Shown: positions 50,101 to 60,850 of the stretch, one piece after another
Numbering within the stretch: the first letter of the stretch is position 1
Layout of the letters: each line of letters begins with the position of its first letter
From: Lathyrus oleraceus
Lineage: Eukaryota; Streptophyta; Magnoliopsida; Fabales; Fabaceae
Assembly: GCF_024323335.1 (NCBI RefSeq)
Contig: NC_066581.1
Span: 462,086,289 to 462,150,288, forward strand
DNA: 64,000 nucleotides
Reading direction: 5' to 3'
The notes under the pieces: model-generated
The model's database searches: none
Seen by the model: the letters and a program-made list of their open reading frames with translations, nothing else
Told to the model about the DNA's origin: nothing
Program-made: the position numbers and the translations under genes

Positions 50101-50660
50101 GTGGGGTAGTTTGAGAATTTTTTTGAAATCAGAGGTATTTTAGGAATTTTCTTGAAAAAGTGAGTTATTTTTGTAAAAAATTCATGAACGAGACTATGTT
50201 GTTTTCTAAATTTTACTCGAACTTGTTACATACCACGGTAATCATAGAGAAGTAATTAAATAATGTGAAAATATAAGATTTAGAGATAAAATGTGAATTA
50301 AAGCATGGAGTTTTACATATTATTGTTACATATTAATGTCGTTAAATATATTGATATTTTATTTCGAGTGTCTTGTATTAAGGTTGTCCTTATATGAGAA
50401 CACTTATTCCTTGAGATTGTGAATCTTGTAGACTTTTGTGGTTGATGGTCTCTATAAAGTGTGATTTGTGTAACGGTTTCTTATTTTTATTATAATAAGT
50501 ATTAATAATAAAAAAAACCAATTTAATGTGGTCCATAGTTTTTGGATTTTGGTTCTGAAAAAGATATGATTTATTTTGGTTTTAATATAAATTGATATGA
50601 CCATTTAATTGGGTGGTAATGAATTTTAATGACTTTAAATTCTTGATGATAGAATCAAGC
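50101..50660. other. AT-rich region without recognised genes
   Basis: No frame with family similarity and no clear element end. Possibly upstream sequence of the TATA box at 50,661. Confidence 0.4.
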
Positions 50661-50670
50661 CTATAAATAG
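50661..50670 (+). promoter_or_regulatory. Candidate TATA box
   Basis: CTATAAATAG, about 110 bases upstream of an ATG at 50,775, followed by a CT/CA-rich leader-like stretch without upstream ATG. It could be the promoter of a host gene fragment or of an LTR. Confidence 0.4.
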
Positions 50671-50774
50671 TCTTTGGTCCCCAAAGCTTTCTCTCATCAC
50701 AAAAGTACATCATCTATATTCAGAGAGCAAGAGCTTGGAAGAATCAAAGACAGTGCATTCACAACACTGCAACA

Positions 50775-50784
50775 ATGGCTGGAG
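50775..50784 (+). CDS. Possible first mini-exon (Met-Ala-Gly)
   Basis: caacaATGGCTGGAG followed directly by gtaaaac, a fair plant splice donor. The context caacaATGGC is a good plant start context. No downstream exon was identified in the AT-rich DNA that follows, so this may be a captured or stranded gene start. Product unknown. Confidence 0.25.
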
Positions 50785-50856
50785 GTAAAACTTATAATTC
50801 TATTTCCTCATTTTGTTTTATTGATCTTGTTATTTTTTTGTTATCAGGAACATAAA

Positions 50857-50887
50857 ATCAATATATATATATATATATATATATATT
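50857..50887. repeat. (TA)n microsatellite, about 30 bp
   Basis: Run of TA dinucleotides at 50,860-50,886. Confidence 0.9.
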
Positions 50888-51659
50888 AATCTAACAATTT
50901 GATGTAATACAGTTTTACTTAATAACTAATGCATTTTCTTAGTTATTTTATATTGTCAAATATTTTTAAAATTCACTCCTTCATGTTTGTGTTTGTCTGC
51001 CTTCACATTTGCGAAATTGCAACCGTTTAAGTTGGGAGAAATATGCTCTGATAGTGACACCTGAGAATTTGTAACACAGTCATATCTTTTGTTACTTAAC
51101 TTTGGCTAAAATGTTCATGTATTTTTTTGTAAAAGAAAGAATAAAAATTGACACATTTTATCGTTATAACAATAATTTAATTTAAGAATATTTAATTTGG
51201 AGTTTAAGTAAAAATGTGATACCTAAACATTGTAATGATAAATAATTTAATAATTATTTTATATTATTTTAATTTCTCTCTATGCAAAATTTATCAGATA
51301 GAATAATTATTTAAAAATATCTACTTTTTAATATATAAAAGTTAATTACCACCATAATTACTTAATTACCCTAATTACAATCCATAATACAGGTAATTTC
51401 ATGTTTCTATAAGTAATTTCGTACTAAACTCTACTTAATACTCTAACTAAACTCTATTTAATACTCTATCTAAACTCTATATAAGAAAATCAATATCCAT
51501 CAAAATTACGAATTTCCCAAATGAAAAACTAATCTAATACAATATTTCATGTCCTCATGACCAATATCATAATATACACATTTTAAAGAAAAATGGCCCA
51601 TAATTAATGATTTTAAATAATTTATTTGGAAATTATAATTATCATTTAAAATTATTTAT

Positions 51660-52155
51660 TTAACTTCTTGATATTAGGGGATCAATTCTAATTAATTCAT
51701 ACTAAAAAAATTATACTAATTGTATTTAATTATTGATTTTATTTTATTATTTTTATATGCTTTTCTATTATTCAACATTCCAACACAATTGTGGTAAACG
51801 CAAACAAATCTAAATTATAATTATTATACTTAAAATTAGAACAATTTTTTTTTAATACAAAATATTAACTCATTATTATTGATGGTACTTACATTTTTAT
51901 TTAATTTTTATTCTTATTTTTGCCTACTAATATTTTTATTTATTCATAAAAATTCATTAAAATTTTAAAGTTTAAACAAATCAAGATTTCTTCTTATGTT
52001 TCTCTAATTTCTTTTTCAATTAATATTTCTTAATACTAGGATGGTCAATTCTAATTAATGCATACTAAAATAATTATACTAATTGTATTTAATTCTTAAT
52101 TTTATTTTATTATTTTTATATAACTTTCATATCATTCAACATTCAGACACGATTG
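51660..52155. repeat. Two copies of a 140-bp AT-rich repeat
   Basis: 51,660-51,800 and 52,015-52,155 share gatcaattctaattaat-type starts, ttatactaattgtatttaatt and ttcaacattc(c/a)a(a/g)acac(a/g)attg(t/c)ggtaaa. Direct orientation. Confidence 0.75.
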
Positions 52156-52191
52156 CGGTAAAATTCATTAAATATATAACTATCAAATTAA

Positions 52192-52672
52192 TGCTAAAAA
52201 ACATGAGACAATCACGAAAAAATATATAAGACAATCACGAAAAAATACTACAAATATCTATTTTATAAAAAAAATATATAAGACGATTATGATTGATAAA
52301 TACACAAATTTCTTCTGAAGAACAAAAATTTCTCATTGATGAATTAAAAATATCACCGTTCAAAATTTATTTGTTCAAAATTTTATTCAAACTTTATTAG
52401 TTATTTATTTGTAGTTCATTGCATAATTTATTTAAAATAATAATATTTTTTAGTATTTTGTCTGTCTTACATATTGTTTTTTTGTCAAAAAAAATTATAT
52501 ATTAATATTACTCTTCATATTACTTGGCCCGTGTGAACACAGGTGGTTGTGATTCCCTTAATTGTTTAAATTTTAGAAAAATAACAATTATAATATCATA
52601 TCAATTTTTAGATATTATAAATAACTTTAATTTCAATTTCGATTCCATTAATCGATATATTTTTTATTTAAT
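52192..52672. repeat. 480-bp direct repeat, copy 1
   Basis: Nearly identical to 53,358-53,834. Starts at gctaaaaaacatgagac and ends near attttttatttaat. It contains an internal short tandem repeat acaatcacgaaaaaatat. No coding frame supported. Confidence 0.9.
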
Positions 52673-52740
52673 CCACGTTAGTACTATTTTATACAATTAT
52701 GATATAAAATTATTTATTTATACTATTTTATATATATTTA

Positions 52741-53000
52741 TAATCTTAAAGTATCTTATTTAATAACTTTTACATTTTTATTTTATTTTAGCATTCTTTA
52801 TATTTATACTACAATATAGTTTACAATATAGTTACTTCATATTAGGGATATTGACAAATTCAATTTATAATCTTAAAGTATCTTATTTAATAATTTTTAC
52901 ATTTTTATTTTATTTTATTTTATTTTAGCATTCTTTATATTTATACTACAATATAGTTTACAATATAGTTACTTCATATCTGGGGTATTGACAAATTCAA
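52741..53000. repeat. 127-bp tandem repeat, two copies
   Basis: Units at 52,741-52,867 and 52,868 to about 53,000, each from taatcttaaagtatctta to gacaaattcaa. The second has extra TTTTA units. Confidence 0.9.
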
Positions 53001-53039
53001 TAATATACAATAATATTATATTTAAAATTAGTTTTCAAG

Positions 53040-53260
53040 GTCTAATTTTATACATTTACTATAGGCCAAGACAAATTAAAATATATATATGTTTATTGGG
53101 TCGAGACTATTTAATTTCTATTATTTAATTTATTTTTCTACTAAAATAGACATCCTCTACGGGTCGAGACAACTTAATTTTTGTAGATTTATTAATGTTA
53201 CAAAATCACAATTTTAATAATTATGATATTAACAAATCTTATTTACTATACATATAATTG
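53040..53260. repeat. 'CGAGACTA' repeat, copy 1
   Basis: Contains gggtcgagactatttaatt and ctacgggtcgagacaactt about 75 bases apart, then ttatttactatacatataa. Related to the sequences at 54,268 and 63,060. Confidence 0.65.
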
Positions 53261-53357
53261 AAATATTTGGTATAAATGAGACCATTATCATAGATAAATA
53301 CATAAACTTTTTTTTAATGAAAAACAAAAATTATGATCGGTAAATACATAAAAAAAT

Positions 53358-53834
53358 CATGCTAAAAAACATGAGACAATCACGAAAAAATATATAAGAC
53401 AATCACGAAAAAATACTACAAATATCTATTTTATAAAAAAAAATATAAGACGATTATGATTGATAAATACACAAATTTCTTCTCAAGAACAAAAATTTCT
53501 CATTGATGAATTAAAAATATCACCGTTCAAAATTTATTTGTTCAAAATTTTATTCAAACTTTATTAGTTATTTATTTGTAGTTCATTGCATAATTTATTT
53601 AAAATAATAATATTTTTTAGTATTTTGTCTGTCTTACATATTGTTTTTTTGTCAAAAAAAAATTATATATTAATATTACTCTTCATATTACTTGACCCGT
53701 GTGAACACTTGTGATTCCCTTCATTGTTTAAATTTTAGAAAAATAACAATTATAATATCATATCAATTTTTAGATATTATAAATAACTTTAATTTCAATT
53801 TCGATTCCATTAATCGATATATTTTTTATTTAAT
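53358..53834. repeat. 480-bp direct repeat, copy 2
   Basis: Second copy of the repeat at 52,192; lacks a few bases in the gaacac(aggtgg)ttgtg segment. The 690 bases between the copies include the 127-bp tandem repeat. Confidence 0.9.
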
Positions 53835-54267
53835 ACCAATTATAAAATCATATTAGTATTATTGTCAAATGAATCTATCATTTTATGCTTTATAACATAA
53901 ATGTATAATAAATGCCTAAGCCTACATCATTTCCACTATCACATATCCATCAATTAAATAGAATTTAATTTTTGTTTTTCATATTTTTTATATTTAGTTT
54001 ATAAAGCATATTCTTAAAATAATCTATCAAATAAGTTTTGTGATACATACTTTTTAAAATCATTAGTTATTGTGTGAAAAATACGTCTTAAATATTAATT
54101 TTTATTTTTATTTTTAAAATCTAAAAAATATAACATAATCAAACAACCTCATTATCTAATATTAATTTATATGTTTGACATGTATGTTTTCTAGCATAAA
54201 ACTTATAAACTCATATGACAATAAAAAATTTATTTTCTACATTTTTTATGAATAAAGACAACTTAAA

Positions 54268-54419
54268 ATATAAATGCCCTCCGGGCCGAGACTATTTGAT
54301 TTTCTATTATTTTATTTATTTTTTCTATTAAAATAGACATGCCCTACGGACCGAGATTACTTAATTTGTATATCTTTTATGATTTTTCTTATCCATTACT
54401 ATATTATATTTATTTACTA
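54268..54419. repeat. 'CGAGACTA' repeat, copy 2, left part (split by the Helitron)
   Basis: Ends ...atttatttacta at 54,419 where the Helitron begins. The right part is 63,021-63,060 (tttataaagatattttcgcg). Joined, they match 63,060-63,235 across the junction. Confidence 0.7.
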
Positions 54420-54453
54420 CTAGCGTTCAGACGGGCACTCTCGTGCCCGTCTG
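54420..54453 (-). terminator. Helitron 3' terminus: hairpin plus CTAG
   Basis: Plus strand CTAG (54,420-54,423), CGTT, CAGACGGGCAC (54,428-54,438), loop TCTC, GTGCCCGTCTG (54,443-54,453). On the element strand this is a stem-loop followed by CTAG, the rolling-circle stop signal of Helitrons. 'Terminator' here means replication terminus, not transcription. Confidence 0.88.
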
Positions 54454-55040
54454 CCCGCTTTTTTTAATGCGCACAGCAGAGAAAAATAAGTGTCAGTTTT
54501 TCTTTTTATGAGGTTTCTATTGTAGGTCGCATTAAAAATAATATTATTACATTTTGAAAATGGTAAACAAAGATATTCAAAATTATATCGAAGCATGCAA
54601 GATACTATTGATACTATGTAATCAATGACGTTCTTTAAGAGGAATGCCGAACATGAAATCTTTATTCGAAGTATTTTCTTTTTTCTTGCAATTGTTTTCC
54701 GTAGTAAAGAAAAAATGTAAGATTCTAAAATTAGAATTTTTTTTAGAGAAAAAGATAGTAAAATTAATAGTAAGTAGTGTAATATAAATTTTTTTACCTT
54801 ATAAAGATTCGAATCAATTCTTCATACATCCCTTTATCAATGCGCTATTGAGATTTAAAAAACTACAAATACATAACGGAATGTCATATCATCAAAGAAA
54901 TACATTTAAAAAATTTGACTCGCTTGAATATAATATGGGTTATTGTGACAAAAAAAATGTATACCTAGAGAATGAAGATACTTTGTTTTAGTCTAGATTT
55001 GGTAGAACAACAATTATGACTTGTTTATGAATTACTTGGA
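54454..55040 (-). repeat. Helitron 3' subterminal sequence, copy 1
   Basis: Similar to 56,850-57,400, beginning at the gcgcacagcagagaaaaataa phrase and including cgttctttaagaggaatg and catgaaatctttattcgaag. No coding potential. Confidence 0.75.
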
Positions 55041-55042
55041 TT

Positions 55043-55070
55043 TTAGAACACGGGCACGTTTGTCCGCTTT
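55043..55070 (-). repeat. Degenerate Helitron 3' end
   Basis: Element strand: gcggacaaacgtgcccgtgtt followed by CTAA. One hairpin arm is incomplete and the next base is A, not the expected T. Probably a decayed or rearranged terminus. Confidence 0.4.
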
Positions 55071-55536
55071 TTTTTATTACGCTAACGCGTGAAAATATTA
55101 ACAACGTCTTTTTTTATAAGTTTGATTTTAATATAAATTACTTATATGATAAAAAATATGATATTTATTCATATGCATATTAAATTTTATTTATAATATA
55201 CAATATTTGCGCATTAAATTTTGTTTGAATTGAGAAAATTGCAGTGTGACGTGACTTTATTTAACCGTTTTTTTTCAAGCAAATTAATAAATAACTCAAT
55301 GTATAAACTTAAATTCTTCTTTAATGTTTTTGAATTTGTGTTCTTTAATGTTTTTGGTATGAGGATGTAATGCACAGTACATACACATGGAAACAATTAA
55401 ACTTCTCTTCAACAACAGAGTAAGAATGCAACGGTAATAATCATCAATATTCATCTTTCTTTTATGGAAAAACCACTCACGTATTGTTTACCAAAATCCC
55501 CTATGAATAAATATCATGTTATATCAGTATTCCCTT

Positions 55537-55538
<2 letters not shown>

Positions 55539-55571
<33 letters not shown>
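55539..55571. repeat. (CT)n microsatellite in place of a Helitron hairpin loop
   Basis: 33 bases of CT directly followed by cgtgcccgtctgtccgc. In the intact terminus at 54,428 the same place is the TCTC loop. The opposite hairpin arm and CTAG are missing. Confidence 0.9.
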
Positions 55572-55574
<3 letters not shown>

Positions 55575-55890
55575 CCCGTCTGTCCGCTTTTTTTAATGCG
55601 CACAGCAGAGAAAAATAAATGTATGTTTTTCTTTTAATATTGAAAGATTTTACCGTGTTCTAGTTTGGCTGTATATTGAAGCAAAAGAAAATTATATTTA
55701 GTTATGATATAAAGAATACAATATGAGCTTGGTATGTCGTGTAACCAAAATGAGAATCAATCTGTGATAAAAAAAAATTATGTACTTAATAAATATCCGC
55801 AGGTGCGATAAAAGAATTTGTTTGTAGACTACATTTTTTGTGTATCCACCATCTTCTTCTTTCAATTTTTCTTCCCTAGTTAAAACTCTT
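55572..55890 (-). pseudogene. Helitron 3' end and helicase tail, deletion copy
   Basis: gtgcccgtctgtccgc and gcgcacagcagagaaaaataa, then a direct jump to a match of 57,960-58,205, which encodes the helicase C-terminal tail (RVLTREEKL, YTKNVVYKQIL). About 1.1 kb present in the other copy is deleted. The tail ends near 55,890 in unrelated sequence. Confidence 0.7.
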
Positions 55891-56225
55891 GACCGATTCG
55901 GAAAATGACGATTCACTTTTAAAATGGAATCTATAGTGAGAGATTGGCTTTCGGGCATGATCGATTCGAAAAATGATTGTACTTCGAATATATGGATCTT
56001 GGAACGAAAAATGAAAGGGAGAGTGGTATATATGGATAATAGAACAACATTCGAATATATTCTTTTAACATGAATTTTCAAATATGATTTTTCTTTTATG
56101 ATCAATGAAACCGATACTCAGAATTTTACCCTCTTAGATGAAGGCTAATCTGAGAGGGTTACTATGGAGAAGTCATTTCTATATCATAGATAGATAAAGC
56201 TATGTTGTTAAAAATTGACGATTCA
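55891..56225. other. Unassigned segment inside the Helitron
   Basis: A minus-strand frame continues upstream of the helicase tail to 56,105 but shows no family I recognise. It may be a captured sequence. No further feature. Confidence 0.3.
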
Positions 56226-56480
56226 CTTTTAGTTAATTCTTTTATTTGGTACTCGACTTTAATCTGGTTAACTATAATTTGGGAGTTACTTCTTGCCCAG
56301 AGGTTGATTGCCTCTATTTCTCTCTCAAATTTTATCCCTATGATTAGTGCTTCGTATTCAGCCTAATTATTGTTAACTTTGAAACTGAATCATAATGATT
56401 ATTTAATCACTATGTTGCCTTGTTCTTCTAACATTATTCCTTCCCCACTCACCTTCAAATTCAAGGATCCTTTTTGCAAA
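56226..56480 (-). pseudogene. Gypsy RNase H fragment inside the Helitron
   Basis: Minus strand encodes a short remnant: LEEQGNIVIK, then SFKVNNN, AEYEALIIGIKF and NSQIIVNQIKVEYQ, with a stop after NNN. This is the core of a Ty3/gypsy-type RNase H, of a different subfamily from elements A-C. About 80 residues remain. Confidence 0.65.
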
Positions 56481-56849
56481 TATTAAATTTTAAAATTTAG
56501 TTTGATCTAATAAATGTTTGAATGACATCAGTTGGAAATATGCATGATTTAGAGATCACAATTTATGAAATTTTCATGTTACTTGTCCATGTTGATCTAT
56601 AGCATTAAATACATTAATGTAGTGATCGTCAAGGTTTAGTCACATTATACGCAAGTGTCGATATTTGTGGTGGTCTCATTATTGATTTGTGAGGTAAAAG
56701 GATATTGCAATATAAAAATGTAAAGATATATAACATTTAAATTCACACCTAAATAATATATAATTATCAAGATATATTATTCAAATATAAAATTATTAGA
56801 ATATTTAAGTAATTACTTAATTTAATCATTTATATTATAATATTAATAC

Positions 56850-57400
56850 GCACAACAGAGAAAAATAAATCTATGTTTTTCTTTTCATTATGTTTCTATT
56901 GTACGTCGCATTAAAAATAATATTATTACACTTTAAAAATGTTAAACAAAGATATGATAAATTATATCAAAACATGCAAAGTAATATATATATTGTGTAA
57001 TCAACGACGTTCTTTAAGAGGAATGTCGAACATGAAATCTTTATTCGAAGTATTTTCTTTTTTTCTGCAATTGTTTTACGCAATAAAGAAAAAATGTAAG
57101 ACTCTTAAATTAGATTTTTTTAGAGAAAAGCATAGTAAAATTAATAGTAAGTAGTGTAATATATTGTTTTTTTTAACCTTATAAAGATTCAAATCAATTC
57201 TTCGTACATCCATTTATCAATGCGCTCTTGAGATTTAAAAAACTATCATATCATCAAAGAAATACATTAAAAACATTTGACTCGTTTGAATATAACATGA
57301 TTTATTGTGACACAAATAATACATGGAGAATGGAGATACTTTGTTTTAGTCTAGATTTGGTAGAACAACAATTATGACTTGTTTCTGAATTACCCGAGTT
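56850..57400 (-). repeat. Helitron 3' subterminal sequence, copy 2 (hairpin lost)
   Basis: Matches 54,470-55,030 from acgcacaacagagaaaaataa onward. The terminal hairpin and CTAG are missing; AT-rich DNA follows instead. It continues without a break toward the helicase. Confidence 0.75.
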
Positions 57401-58015
57401 TCTGGTAAAAAAGGAAAGCAATGGACTTAGTAAATATATATGGTTTTATTTACATAAATACAAATAGAAGTTAAATTCATGCATTCAAAAATATTCTAGA
57501 GTAAAAATATTCTTAAATTAATTAAATAAAAACATGTCCATCCTTTGAGATATTATTTCTCTTTTCACCATTTTCCAAAGTTGTGTTTTATCTGTTATCA
57601 CTGTGGAACTCCAACCGACAGAGTAAATTTTTAGACGTTTGACATGTTTCAATAAGGATGATAAAGATGTTAGTGAAAGAGTGGTGAAAATTCAAGAAAC
57701 AATTTTTTATACGTATTGCGGAAAAAGTAAATACACCTTATTGTCGAGTTTGCCGATGAATAAAAATGTTTGTTCATCCTTCCATGTGTTCCATTTATCT
57801 TCAAAGTCTCCTATCTAAAATTTATTGCATAGGAATAGTGATAATAAGTATGACCCAATTGATATCTAACATAAAAACATAAAATAAATGATTAAGTATA
57901 ACTTACTTTTATGTCAAAGCAAGTTTCAATATTCTTTCTACTCAACTCCTTACATAATTGAAAATTTTCACTGTGTTCTAGTTTGCCTGTATATTAAAGC
58001 AAAATAAAATTATAC
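57401..58015. other. AT-rich Helitron spacer
   Basis: Between the subterminal repeat and the helicase end. No recognised feature. Confidence 0.4.
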
Positions 58016-59305
58016 TTAGTTATGATATAAAGAATACAATATAATCTTGGTATGTCGGGTAACTAAAATGAGAATCAACGTGTGAGTAATTTTTTTAATG
58101 TACTTAATAAATAACTTTGAGTGCGATAAAAGAATTTGTTTGAAGACTATATTTTTTGTGTAGTCACCATCTTCTCCGTTCAATTTTTCTTCCCTAGTTA
58201 AAACTCTTGTCGTAGCCTGTGAAACACCCCTGGATAAAATCACATACAACTGTCCATGACTAAAAACATGTCGTGGAAGATATATTCCAACATTTGGAAT
58301 GGTCCGTCCTTGTGATTTACTTATTGTAATAGCAAAACTTAGTCCCACAGGAAACTGCTTTCTACTAAGGACAAAAGACAACCCATCACTTGCAAATGTT
58401 TTTATTTTAATTATGGGCAAAAAAGCTCATTTTCCTGCATTGTTTTCTGCCAAGATTTCCAAATCCAACATATTCATAAATAAACCACGACATAATAACC
58501 GCGTCTCATTACACAATTCATATCTAGGATCTAGATTCCGTAACAACATCAATGGTACACCCTTTTTTATCTTTAGAATATGTGGTGGAAAACTACCTTG
58601 TGTAATTGAGTTTAAGAATTCTTGCTGGTATAAAATATGATTATCACATCTTTAGAATATGTTCTTCTCCTGTAAACTGGTCGATAATCATATCATTCAA
58701 TTTATGAACATCATCATTTTTTGGTGTCAAAATAGTTCTTTGTACCATATATGGGGCATGCCAACCATGCAATTCTAAATTAGGAAAAAGATGTTAGATA
58801 AGTACTTGTATGGAATGTTCACTGTCCCATGGGATTGCAATCTGTGAATGTAATCTCACCATATCATCTGCTTTGGTAGGTTCAACACCATCACCAATGC
58901 GAATAAGAAATTCTGCAAACTCTTGATCATGCAATGATCGCATATTTTGATGCAAACGCAAAATCTTGGTATGATCCCATAAATGAGACTGAACAATACA
59001 CGCTGAAATCATTTGTGCCTTAGTACCTTTTCTTACAACAGGAAGAACTTGACAAAAAACTCCCCCCATGATCAGAACTTTTCCACCAAATGGAGCATTG
59101 TTGCTATAAATGTCTTGTAATGATAGATCTAAGGCTTCCAAACAATTTTTGTTTGTCATTGGTGCTTCATCCCAAATTATTGTGGCAACAACTCTAATGA
59201 GATTTGCAAGATCTTTTTACTTTTGAATACTACAAATGAAACTCGGTTGTATATCAATAGGTATCTTAAATCGAGAATGTGCAGTCCTACCACCGAGCAA
59301 TAATA
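58016..59305 (-). pseudogene. Helitron Pif1-type helicase, C-terminal half
   Basis: Read on the minus strand from about 59,305: GGRTAHSRFKIPI, Walker B IIWDEAPM, GGVFCQVLPVV, HQNMR, HGWHAPYMVQRTILTPKN, then the last helicase motif QFPVGLSFAITISKSQGRTI with GIYLPRHVFSHGQLYVILSR and a tail to 58,016. Stops interrupt it near 59,215, 58,793, 58,625 and 58,425. The Walker A motif and everything N-terminal, including Rep, are missing, so it could not be active. In Helitrons this helicase unwinds DNA during rolling-circle transposition. Confidence 0.85.
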
Positions 59306-60728
59306 TTGGGTTGGAACATTATGCTAATGTTTCATCTTACATGTTGGCTAATGTTTATGATGACATAATTATTTAGATTCCAACTTTTTGAGAATTATGG
59401 AGTCATAATTATTTTATTAAAAATTATCATAAACATTATTCAAAAGAATCATGCCATCATAAACATTAGTAATTACTCCAACTTACAGGCATGGAATTAT
59501 GCTAATTACCCAAAGAATGATCCAAGCATATTGATAATTACTCCAAAAAATTATGCTATAAATTAGGCTATGATAAACATTATTAAAAAAACTGAACATG
59601 AATAGAACAATTAAGTTATGATTTTTCAAAAACACATTCTGAAACAAACACAAATAGATATAAACAGTCTTTTTTACACAAATAGATATATTTCACCTGC
59701 CACTTATTTTCTTGACATTATAATTAAGAGTTGAGGTTAGCAAAAAATGAGAAAACTATACACTTGTAGTAATATTATTGTTATTTTCTAATATGCTAAA
59801 TAACACCATAAATGATAAGATGATAATTCTTCAAGACATGTTCCTTATATAAAAACTTCATGTAAACATATAATTCTAAAAATTTGCTTCTTTCTTTCAT
59901 TAGTTTTTGGATATTTACATGACATGCAATAAAAAAGAAATGATCATTTACATGATATAAATTAACTAACAAAGATAAAACCTTAAAAAAGATATGCAAT
60001 AAAAAAGAAATGGTCATTTACATGTTTAGAAAACAAAACTTAAAAAAGGGAGATGATTTTCCGATGCTTTAATTACATGTGCAGTTACTTCATGAAAAAA
60101 ATGACCAAATAGAAAATTTAAAAATATCAAACTTAACCAAATTCAAAATTGAAATGATTCAAAATGAAAATGACCATTTTTCAAAACAAATAAAAACAAA
60201 TCGAACAGAAAGGAGAAGATTATAAGAGAGTTCGGGGTTGTTATTCATTTGAAATATATTTTTCTAAGTAAAAGAGATAACAAAAATAATATTTTAAAGA
60301 CATGAAAAAGAGAGGAAGTTTAAGGGCTTGCCTTCATAGTGGTATATTGCCTTTGTTAATTGTTGAATGAGTAAAACAAAGGATTCCCACTGAGTATACT
60401 AAGTGTACTTTTCAAAGAAAATTAATGACGAATTATATTTCAAATATAGATGGCATGATCAGTGTATACTTGGATTAAAGTGTGTTTAGTGGTTATCCTT
60501 GGGTATCCTGGCAGTGAGTCGTCAAATAATCTCAATTGGAAATGAACAGAAACTGATTATCTCAAGTGTATGCAAAGAACCGAAACGTGGTATGCTTGGG
60601 AGTTAGTTAACAGCGGCTACCAATTATATTGTAACTGAGTTAAAACTGCTATATTTATGTGTGAGATAAAAACAATTTGCCTTAAGGGTAAATATGAAAA
60701 ATAAATAGGTAATGCCAAAAGGATGTAT
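59306..60728. other. AT-rich Helitron interior
   Basis: No frame with family similarity. It borders the Helitron 5' end at 60,750. Confidence 0.4.
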
Positions 60729-60750
60729 CCCCTTTATCTATAAGTATAGA
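60729..60750 (-). repeat. Second Helitron 5' terminus
   Basis: Element strand TCTATACTTATAGATAAAGG starting at 60,750, followed by GGATAC. The next plus-strand base is T, as expected for an AT target. It closely resembles the end at 63,020. Confidence 0.7.
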
Positions 60751-60777
60751 TAGCCTACTGTTTTTATATAACACTAC

Positions 60778-60850
60778 GTGCCCGTTTGTCCATTTATTTT
60801 TGTGTGCACACGCATCAAAATATAAATGAGTATTTTTTATTTTAATTTAC
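60778..60850 (-). repeat. Truncated Helitron 3' end
   Basis: gtgcccgtttgtcc plus a gtgtgcacacgcatcaaaat stretch resembles the hairpin arm and gcgcacagcag part of the other termini. The outer arm and CTAG are missing. It lies only about 28 bases from the 5' end at 60,750. Confidence 0.5.

Noticed and set aside
49888..50109. 73-codon frame after the PMD exons
   Set aside because: It runs through the GGCGCC repeats and has no similarity after the PMD similarity ends.
55891..56105. Organellar DNA insertion inside the Helitron
   Set aside because: The frame looked vaguely plastid-like in composition, but no plastid or mitochondrial gene could be recognised.
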